Source: Sulfurovum sp. FS08-3
GTDB taxonomy: Bacteria > Campylobacterota > Campylobacteria > Campylobacterales > Sulfurovaceae
DNA length: 58,527 nucleotides
Direction of reading: 5' to 3'
NCBI GenBank assembly: GCA_000830175.1
Contig: JQIS01000059.1
Span: 1 to 58,527 of the forward strand
The translations under genes were made by a program, and so were the position numbers. Of the stretch, positions 52,963 to 58,527 are shown piece after piece; the first letter of the stretch is position 1, and every line of letters begins with the position of its first letter. A model generated the notes under the pieces. The model had not been told where the DNA came from and made no database searches. It was given only the letters and a program-made list of their open reading frames with translations.

Positions 52963-53514
52963 TTAATTCAAATAGGCATCTTTTTCAAAATATCCAATGC
53001 GTCCATCACTTGTATCAATACGCAATTGAATAACATAACGACCCTTTTTGGATACTTCAACACCCTCAACGCTACAGTTTCCATTGACCAACTTTACATC
53101 TTGAATATACTTATCATCCTCTCGTGTATGGGGTCTTGTCAAAAGAAAACTTACTTTGGGTTCTTGCAAGGTTGCATTGCCTAGAGTTTTGATATGAAAC
53201 AAAAAGTTATTTTTGCCTTGTGCAAGCTCGATGTATTCAAACTTTTTGAGATTGGAGTGCTTGTTGTCTTCATTGACAATGCTTTTTTTATCCAAAAGTT
53301 CGATACCAAAATCTCTATTGAACGCCTCTTTTTTTTCTATCATCTCGTTGATATTGATATCGACAAGTTGATACTTTTGCATATAGGTATTGGACTCTTG
53401 TACAGGCATTGAAGAGGCCGATTTTACCGTCCAATAGCCCAATACAATTGCCATAAACAAAAACCCCACAATCATGTGAGGCCAATAGGTCTTCTCTTTA
53501 TGGGTTGTTGTCAT
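52963..53514 (-). CDS. FixH-like membrane protein of the cbb3 cluster
   Basis: This 183-residue protein has one N-terminal membrane helix (HMIVGFLFMAIVLGYWTVKSAS) and a periplasmic beta-rich domain (VSFLLTRPHTREDDKYIQDVKL, RYVIQLRIDTSDGR). That fits FixH/CcoH family proteins, which help assemble or stabilise cbb3 oxidase. It overlaps the TPM-domain gene by 17 bases. Sequence conservation is low, so the call relies on topology plus context. Confidence 0.7.
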   Translation of the reverse strand: MTTTHKEKTYWPHMIVGFLFMAIVLGYWTVKSASSMPVQESNTYMQKYQLVDININEMIEKKEAFNRDFGIELLDKKSIVNEDNKHSNLKKFEYIELAQGKNNFLFHIKTLGNATLQEPKVSFLLTRPHTREDDKYIQDVKLVNGNCSVEGVEVSKKGRYVIQLRIDTSDGRIGYFEKDAYLN

Positions 53515-54106
53515 TTTTAAATCTCCTTAATAATGGTCTAAACATAAAAATCCAAATCACAAAAGCAGTCCCAATATAGACAATGTAGCGAAAGACATTA
53601 ATCACCTCTTTGGTATCATTGGGTATTACTTTGGTTAAAACGACCCCTTTGGATTTGGCGATTTGCTCTGCCAATTCAGATACACCTTGTACTATACCAA
53701 TATTATACTTATCTTCTAATTTATTTTTATCCGCAGATGCTACAACATCTATCAATGCCGCTTTGACATCGTTGGCGTTATAGAGCGAAGCAATATCGCT
53801 AGAAGAGGGGATTAATCCGACACGCATAGACCGAGGTACAAAAACGAGTACCGCATACGGCTTACTTAAATTACTCTCATAAGCTTTGACGTATTCAAAT
53901 AGATTGACATTTTGCTCCAACTTTTCATTGGAACTTATCACATAGATATGAACACCTAACTTTTGTTTGGCTTCAACAATAATATCTTGAACAATAGGTC
54001 TAGCTTGAATGGATAGGAAGTCATCTTTAAGAATATTGTTTGCGTTAAGCACATGAGAGAATAAAGTAAGCAGGGCAAAAGCCCATACTATACTTTTTTT
54101 TTGCAT
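53498..54106 (-). CDS. TPM-domain membrane protein
   Basis: This 202-residue protein has a signal peptide, a TPM-like periplasmic domain (QDIIVEAKQKLGVHIYVISSNEKLEQ, YAVLVFVPRSMRVGLIP) and one C-terminal helix (VFRYIVYIGTAFVIWIFMF). TPM domains were linked to photosystem II repair and other membrane complexes. Within Campylobacterota such genes regularly follow ccoNOQP, suggesting a role in oxidase assembly. It starts 2 bases after the small protein gene. Confidence 0.75.
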   Translation of the reverse strand: MQKKSIVWAFALLTLFSHVLNANNILKDDFLSIQARPIVQDIIVEAKQKLGVHIYVISSNEKLEQNVNLFEYVKAYESNLSKPYAVLVFVPRSMRVGLIPSSSDIASLYNANDVKAALIDVVASADKNKLEDKYNIGIVQGVSELAEQIAKSKGVVLTKVIPNDTKEVINVFRYIVYIGTAFVIWIFMFRPLLRRFKNDNNP

Positions 54107-54108
54107 AT

Positions 54109-54210
54109 TTAGTTGATAAATAGGTGATTATCTGTCAAAACAGACCACAATGTAATGATAGCCATCACAACCATTGTCCAGCCAAGTACTTTATCCATAA
54201 TTGATAACAT
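54109..54210 (-). CDS. 33-residue single-helix membrane protein in the cbb3 operon
   Basis: A very short frame (MLSIMDKVLGWTMVVMAII, ending DNHLFIN) encodes one membrane helix. It sits in the 116-base gap between DUF4006 and TPM genes, with AAGGGG seven bases before its ATG and only 2 bases to the next start. The tight fit argues for a real gene. It may be a small oxidase-associated subunit similar in scale to CcoQ or CcoH. Confidence 0.6.
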   Translation of the reverse strand: MLSIMDKVLGWTMVVMAIITLWSVLTDNHLFIN

Positions 54211-54222
54211 TATAAGCCCCTT

Positions 54223-54453
54223 TTACTGTGCATCTTTAAATGCATGTTGTGCATTATCTCTACTGTTGGCTTTGACATTATCCAAGCTGCTCGTTAAAGG
54301 TGTTGCGTCATAATAGTTTGCTGCACTCTTTTTTTGTACGCTAATACCCCATACTGTTAAACCCGCCAAGATTGTCAAAAGCAATACAGTAGCAATTAAC
54401 ATACCCGTAACACCATCTAAGACAAATACGCCTCTGTTAGTATTTTCTGTCAT
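54223..54453 (-). CDS. DUF4006 family small membrane protein
   Basis: This 76-residue protein has one membrane helix (VTGMLIATVLLLTILAGLTVWGI) and a hydrophilic tail. DUF4006 proteins are found directly downstream of ccoP in Campylobacterota. It lies 10 bases behind ccoP in the same operon. Its role is unknown, presumably with the oxidase. Confidence 0.78.
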   Translation of the reverse strand: MTENTNRGVFVLDGVTGMLIATVLLLTILAGLTVWGISVQKKSAANYYDATPLTSSLDNVKANSRDNAQHAFKDAQ

Positions 54454-54463
54454 AATCTACTCC

Positions 54464-55339
54464 TTATTGCTTCAAAGTCGAAATATAAGCCGACAATGAT
54501 TTCATCTGAACATCTGTAAGCATAGTATTAAAGGATGGCATTGCACCAATATTGCCTTTTTTACCATTCTTAAGCGTATTAACCACAACGGTTTCATCAT
54601 ACTCAGCCAAATTGGGTGACATACCGTTCATTCCTTTGCCATCAGCTCCATGACACGATGCACACGCTACAAACGATGCAGGTGCTTCACCTTTCATACC
54701 ATTAGCTACATACGTTGCGATTGCTTCAGCATCAGCACCCGCTGCCATACCCGCAGGCATTGCACCCATTGGGTATTTGAGTTGATTTTGACCGTTTTTA
54801 ATGACATGAAGAACTTGTTCTTTGGTAAATCTTGATGTAAAATCTTGTGCTTTACCCGAAAGACCATCTCCTGTTTCACCGTGACAAGGAGCACACTGTA
54901 CTAAGAAAATCGACTCACCCATCTCTTTGTTTGGATTTTTGTGATGCTCTTGAAACTTTTCATTGTAAGCTTTTACTTCCTCATTGTATTGACCCACTTG
55001 CGAAAAAGCATTGAGTGGATAACCAACCAAAAAGTACCAAATACCCCAAATCATTGTAGCTAAAAACGAATAAGCCCAGCCTGGAGGCAGTTCATTTTTA
55101 TACTCACCGATTCCATCCCAATTTTCCTTGGCTAATTCACCCTCAGCCTTGTCTGTCTTCATTTGATTGATATACTTTGCAGATACACCAAATGATAATA
55201 CAGCAATTACGATAGCACCTAGAAATGTAAGTTGGTTGATTGGGTCATCCAAATTAACATTCATTTGCTTCATAACTACAAATGTCGCAATAATTAATAC
55301 TCCTGAAAATGCCAGCGCTTTAACTATTAAACTATTCAT
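54464..55339 (-). CDS. ccoP: cbb3 oxidase diheme subunit CcoP
   Basis: This 291-residue protein has two N-terminal membrane helices, a long linker (PPGWAYSFLATMIWGIWYFLVGYP) and two cytochrome c domains with CAPCH and CASCH heme motifs and later methionine ligands (PMGAMPAGM, GAMPSF). CcoP passes electrons from cytochrome c to CcoO. It overlaps ccoQ by 8 bases. Length and order (N-O-Q-P) are standard. Confidence 0.95.
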   Translation of the reverse strand: MNSLIVKALAFSGVLIIATFVVMKQMNVNLDDPINQLTFLGAIVIAVLSFGVSAKYINQMKTDKAEGELAKENWDGIGEYKNELPPGWAYSFLATMIWGIWYFLVGYPLNAFSQVGQYNEEVKAYNEKFQEHHKNPNKEMGESIFLVQCAPCHGETGDGLSGKAQDFTSRFTKEQVLHVIKNGQNQLKYPMGAMPAGMAAGADAEAIATYVANGMKGEAPASFVACASCHGADGKGMNGMSPNLAEYDETVVVNTLKNGKKGNIGAMPSFNTMLTDVQMKSLSAYISTLKQ

Positions 55340-55559
55340 CTATTTTGCCTCCCTTTTCTTTTTTGTCTATGGTTTTAGGATTACGTTCAACAGGAGCATC
55401 AGTTATCTCATCATTGAGAGCAATATTTGCATACTGCTCGTAATCTCTCTCCCCTTTTTTTTCACTTCTATATAGGTGGATGATATAACCATATAATAAA
55501 AATACCAAAAATACGGTAAAGAAGAAATTCGCATACGCTTGTAACTCTCTTATCTCCAC
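55332..55559 (-). CDS. ccoQ: cbb3 oxidase small subunit CcoQ
   Basis: This 75-residue protein has one membrane helix (NFFFTVFLVFLLYGYIIHLYRSEK) followed by a charged tail, matching CcoQ/FixQ. The subunit stabilises the complex. It overlaps ccoP by 8 bases and follows ccoO by 16. Confidence 0.85.
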   Translation of the reverse strand: MEIRELQAYANFFFTVFLVFLLYGYIIHLYRSEKKGERDYEQYANIALNDEITDAPVERNPKTIDKKEKGGKIDE

Positions 55560-55575
55560 ACTATACCCCTTAACC

Positions 55576-56241
55576 TTATTTCAATCTGTGCATATATGCA
55601 ATCAATGCAACAATCTCTGGAATCTCTCCACGAGTAACCGCATCTTTTACATTTTGATTTTTCATATCCGCTGCAATCACTTTAGCTTCTGTCAATGCTG
55701 CTGCTTTTGCTTCATCTAACGTTCCAAGCTTTACCCCACCCTCAACATCGTAAGGTGTGCTAAATACTGTTTTAACGGTAAACGCTTCAGCATAAGCTGT
55801 GTCAATGTCAGCAATATTTGTAAAGTGATGCTTGTACGCTGGCATAATCGATTGTGGAACAACGGATGTTGGATCCCACATATGGTTTTCATGCCAATCG
55901 GTTGTTCGGTAGTTTCCTACACGGTGAAGATCCGGACCTGTTCTTTTTGAACCCCAAAGGAAAGGTCTATCGTAGGCATACTCACCACTAAGTGAATACA
56001 TACCGTATCGATCCGTTTCCGATTTAAAGGGTCTAATCAACTGAGAGTGACAAGCAATACAGTGGTCTTTTTTGTACACTTCTTTACCCGCCAACTCCAG
56101 TACAGTATATGGCTTAAGCCCTAATACAGGTCTTGAAGCCTCTGCGAAGTTTGGAAGAATCTCGATAAGTCCCGCAAATGCGATAACAACAAAAACACCT
56201 ACACTAAAAAAGAATGGATTTTTTTCCAACCAATGAAACAT
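55576..56241 (-). CDS. ccoO: cbb3 oxidase monoheme subunit CcoO
   Basis: This 221-residue protein has an N-terminal membrane helix (FFFSVGVFVVIAFAGLIEILP), one heme c site CIACH followed by SQLIRPF, and the family segments YDRPFLWGSKRTGPDLHRVG and MPAYKHH. CcoO receives electrons from CcoP and delivers them to CcoN. It lies 11 bases behind ccoN. No accessory fusion is present. Confidence 0.96.
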   Translation of the reverse strand: MFHWLEKNPFFFSVGVFVVIAFAGLIEILPNFAEASRPVLGLKPYTVLELAGKEVYKKDHCIACHSQLIRPFKSETDRYGMYSLSGEYAYDRPFLWGSKRTGPDLHRVGNYRTTDWHENHMWDPTSVVPQSIMPAYKHHFTNIADIDTAYAEAFTVKTVFSTPYDVEGGVKLGTLDEAKAAALTEAKVIAADMKNQNVKDAVTRGEIPEIVALIAYMHRLK

Positions 56242-56252
56242 AATCTACCTCC

Positions 56253-57716
56253 TTACGCCATAGGTGATCTAAACTGTGGTTCTTCTTCGAGTTTCTTAGA
56301 AGCAGTTATAGTCATATACATATTGTATGTAAAAATAATAAATCCTGTTAGATACATTAAACCAGCCAAAGCACGAATCGTGTAGTATGGACGAAGAACC
56401 GCAACAGTATCAATAAATGAGTACATTAAGTTACCGTATTCATCTACAGCTCTCCACATCATACCTTGTGTAATACCTGCAATCCACATAGATGTAAAGT
56501 AGAGTACAACCGCCGTCGTTTGAAGCCAAAATTGTGTTTCCATCAAAGATTTTGAATAGATTTCTCGTTTAAATGCCCTAGGAGCCATATGGAAAAGAGC
56601 CGACATAATCGTAAACGCAACCCATCCAAGTACACCATCGTGAACGTGACCAGGAATCCAATCGGTAAAGTGAGCAATAGCATTAACCGACTTAATCGCC
56701 TGAATTGGACCTTCCAAAGTAGAAAGCATATAAAATGTAGAAGCAAGAACCATGAATTTAATCAATGGGTTGTCGGTCAATTGATTCCACTCACCTTTCA
56801 TAGTCAAAAGCATGTTGATTGCTGATCCCCATGAAGGCAAAATCAAAACAATTGAGAAGATTGAACCCATTGTTTGCATCCAGTCAGGAACAGTTGCATA
56901 GAGAAGGTGGTGTGAACCAGCCCAAAGATAGACAAACATCAAACCCCAAAATGAAAGAAGTGAAAGTTTATAAGAGTAAACCGCCTGACCTGACTCTTTT
57001 GGTAAGAAGTAGTAAATAATAGCAATGATAGGAACAGTAAATGCAAACGCAACAGCATTGTGTCCAAACCACCATTGAACGAGAGCATCGTTAGTACCCG
57101 AATACATAGAGACTGAGTGCCAAACAGACCCAACACCTGCAACTAAATAGGTAGGAACTTCCATGTTGTTAAAGAGATAGAGCATCGCAATACCCAAGAA
57201 ACAAGCAATGTAATACCATAAAGAGATATAGAGTGTCTTCTCTCTTCTTATACCGATGAGACCAAACATAGTAACTCCCCAAATTACCCAAATAAGGACA
57301 ACAACAACATCAATTGGCCATTCAAACTCTGCATACTCTTTGGATGCAGAAAACCCAAGTAGTAGTGAGACAACACCGATGAGTGCACCTACAAAATAGA
57401 GCCAAAAGTGAACTTTGCTCATAATGGTCAAAAACTTTGATTCGGCTATAGATACCTTTAGCGTTCTTTGACCAACATAATAAAATGTCGCCCAGATACC
57501 ACTGAGCGTAAATCCGTAGATTACGATATTGGTGTGTACCGGCCTAAGTCGTGAAAACGTACCGTACTCACCCAATAGATAATTGAGTTCTGGGAATGCC
57601 AATTGTGATGCGATAAGCGTCCCAATCAGCATACCTAAAAACCCAAATAAAATTGTTGTATAAGTAAACAATTTTACTACAGAATAATCATATTCCAATG
57701 CTGCATTTGATTGCAT
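56253..57716 (-). CDS. ccoN: cbb3 oxidase catalytic subunit CcoN
   Basis: This protein of about 487 residues has roughly 12 membrane helices with the heme and copper ligand segments visible: RPVHTNIVIYGF, WWFGHNAVAFAF, YLWAGSHHLLYAT and WIPGHVHDGVLGW. It reduces oxygen to water with high affinity and pumps protons, suited to microaerobic life and to keeping oxygen low for nitrogenase. I chose ATG 57716 because AGGGGGTATTGC lies upstream; the 57761 start would add 15 residues with no ribosome-binding site. Confidence 0.97.
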   Translation of the reverse strand: MQSNAALEYDYSVVKLFTYTTILFGFLGMLIGTLIASQLAFPELNYLLGEYGTFSRLRPVHTNIVIYGFTLSGIWATFYYVGQRTLKVSIAESKFLTIMSKVHFWLYFVGALIGVVSLLLGFSASKEYAEFEWPIDVVVVLIWVIWGVTMFGLIGIRREKTLYISLWYYIACFLGIAMLYLFNNMEVPTYLVAGVGSVWHSVSMYSGTNDALVQWWFGHNAVAFAFTVPIIAIIYYFLPKESGQAVYSYKLSLLSFWGLMFVYLWAGSHHLLYATVPDWMQTMGSIFSIVLILPSWGSAINMLLTMKGEWNQLTDNPLIKFMVLASTFYMLSTLEGPIQAIKSVNAIAHFTDWIPGHVHDGVLGWVAFTIMSALFHMAPRAFKREIYSKSLMETQFWLQTTAVVLYFTSMWIAGITQGMMWRAVDEYGNLMYSFIDTVAVLRPYYTIRALAGLMYLTGFIIFTYNMYMTITASKKLEEEPQFRSPMA

Positions 57717-57734
57717 GCAATACCCCCTTAAAAA

Positions 57735-57776
57735 TTTTATGTTACATAAAAAATATGCCACATATCAACTTGATAT
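57735..57776 (-). promoter_or_regulatory. Two palindromes upstream of ccoN
   Basis: TTTTATGT-T-ACATAAAA (57735-57751) and ATATCAA-C-TTGATAT (57762-57776) are both perfect odd-length palindromes. On the minus strand a TATAAT-like -10 lies near 57774-57780, so both would fall around or just after the start of the ccoN transcript. The arrangement does not match a normal FNR box (TTGAT-N4-ATCAA). Confidence 0.45.
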
Positions 57777-57936
57777 TATATAGGAGAAATTCTACCATAA
57801 AGCTTAAGCTACAACTATTTTACACTACTTTTTTCAACTCAATTTAAGAGTTTTTTTATCTTATTTTAAATTAAATCTATTAAAATGTTGAAAATAATAA
57901 TTATGACAATTTCAATAAATAAATAAAGGATTTTTG

Positions 57937-58248
57937 ATGCTTAAAAGTTCCATTCTTGACCAATTTCGCCTCATTGGCTTAATAGAAGGTATATCCTATC
58001 TGGTGTTACTTTTTGTAGCGATGCCCATTAAATACCTACTGGGTGATCCCTCTTATGTGAAAGTTATTGGTATGGCTCACGGTATTTTGTTTATGCTTTT
58101 TGTTGCGGCACAATTTCGAGCGGCTCTCAAATATCGTTTTGACCTAAAAGAGAACGCCCTCTATTTTGTCGCTTCACTTATCCCTTTTGGTACATTTTTT
58201 ACCGATAAGCGATTGAAAAATCTCAAAAGTACCAAAGTTCACGCATAA
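57937..58248 (+). CDS. DUF3817 membrane protein
   Basis: This protein of 103 residues has three hydrophobic helices and the DUF3817 pattern: FRLIGLIEGISYLVLLFVAMP, KVIGMAHGILFMLFV and LIPFGTFFTDKRLK. It is an inner-membrane protein of unknown role. The ATG at 57937 is preceded by AAAGGATTTTTG. It lies divergent from ccoN and 9 bases before the molybdoenzyme gene. Confidence 0.85.
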   Translation: MLKSSILDQFRLIGLIEGISYLVLLFVAMPIKYLLGDPSYVKVIGMAHGILFMLFVAAQFRAALKYRFDLKENALYFVASLIPFGTFFTDKRLKNLKSTKVHA

Positions 58249-58257
58249 GGATAGCCG

Positions 58258-58463
58258 ATGATTCAAAGTGCTTGTGGACTTGATTGCTACGATGCGTGTG
58301 CTATTGTAGCAAGTAGCGGCAAACTCAAAGGTGGGGAGGATAGGTTCACAAGCAGGGTATTGTGTAGCGTACTCAATCGTCACATCGCCAAAGCTTCACG
58401 CATCATGCAACCTACTATTGAGGGAGTAGAAGTCACTATGGAGGTGGCACTAGAAGCACTCTC
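58258..58463 (+). pseudogene. N-terminal part of a molybdopterin oxidoreductase, cut by R2
   Basis: The first 68 codons carry the amino-terminal iron-sulfur segment of molybdopterin oxidoreductases (ACGLDCYDACAIV) and begin the RVLCSVLNRHI region with a Cys. The full enzyme would be 600-800 residues. Repeat R2 then supplies SNSNPTSNLQIKNRIK and a stop. There is no Tat signal, so the intact enzyme was probably cytosolic. Its substrate cannot be told. Confidence 0.75.
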
Positions 58464-58527
58464 CAGCAATTCTAACCCAACCTCCAATCTCCAAATAAAA
58501 AATAGGATAAAATAAGAAAAAAGGAGT
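58464..58527 (+). repeat. R2 repeat at the window end
   Basis: These 64 bases are identical to 47920-47983 and run to the last base. The sequence beyond is unknown, so it cannot be told whether the molybdoenzyme gene resumes after an insertion. Confidence 0.9.

Overview
The window looks like chromosomal DNA from a microaerobic, nitrogen-fixing member of the Campylobacterota (Epsilonproteobacteria). The main reasons are a ccoNOQP cytochrome cbb3 oxidase operon followed by DUF4006, TPM-domain and FixH-type genes, nifB, nifT and nifA genes, a Bat (aerotolerance) operon, AT-leaning sequence with short GCTATAAT-type -10 elements, and many PAS/GGDEF/EAL and histidine-kinase signalling proteins. I do not name a genus.

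Layout. 0-5.4 kb: a PAS-GGDEF-EAL protein, a Phd/VapC toxin-antitoxin pair, an acetyltransferase and an AAA_14/DUF4143 ATPase. 5.3-8.5 kb: an aldo/keto reductase-flavoprotein operon enclosed by two inverted copies of a ~70 bp repeat. 8.5-10 kb: nifB. 10-15.1 kb: a degenerate accessory stretch with hairpin repeats, a haemagglutinin remnant, a truncated membrane-protein gene, a 1192-residue BspA-like (DUF285) surface protein and an ATPase remnant. 15.1-19.5 kb: batABCD. 19.7-26.9 kb: a sensory operon (DUF1538 membrane protein, PII-like protein, heme-binding Tll0287-type sensor, periplasmic binding protein, and a hybrid histidine kinase broken by a 126 bp inverted-repeat element). 27-30.7 kb: pepD, nifT, nifA and a peroxiredoxin-like protein. 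30.7-32 kb: galE and greA, both truncated against each other at a composite repeat. 32-43 kb: gmk, an iron-sulfur protein with a membrane partner, a MazEF pair, SPFH and NAD-kinase-like proteins, a Spy-like protein, prfA, rpsT and a very large diguanylate cyclase. 43-51.7 kb: trxA, rsfS, a ClpB-like AAA+ ATPase, a defence-type remnant region (restriction-enzyme fragment, truncated Abi-type reverse transcriptase, REP-transposase remnant), a caspase-fold lipoprotein and pyk. 51.8-57.7 kb: the cbb3 oxidase operon. 57.9 kb to the end: a DUF3817 protein and the first ~68 codons of a molybdopterin oxidoreductase.

The most unusual feature is a set of short dispersed sequences at which genes stop abruptly. 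R2 (up to 64 bp, always with the same sharp edge, CAGCAATTCTAACC) lies at the breaks in the histidine kinase (both sides), galE, the reverse transcriptase and the molybdoenzyme. R1 (25 bp, edge ACAGGCTA) lies at the window start, at the junction of the bspA-like gene with a truncated gene, and in the galE/greA junction. A 71 bp copy of the greA promoter region (R3) sits behind the truncated reverse transcriptase. The first 58 bases of the window repeat positions 10952-11009 inverted, and the last 64 bases repeat 47920-47983. This may reflect a small, very active mobile element or recombination site, or contig joins at unresolved repeats. The sequence alone does not decide between these.

No tRNA, rRNA or CRISPR array was recognised. 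nifHDK, the MoxR ATPase usually next to bat genes, and the remaining part of several truncated genes are not in the window.
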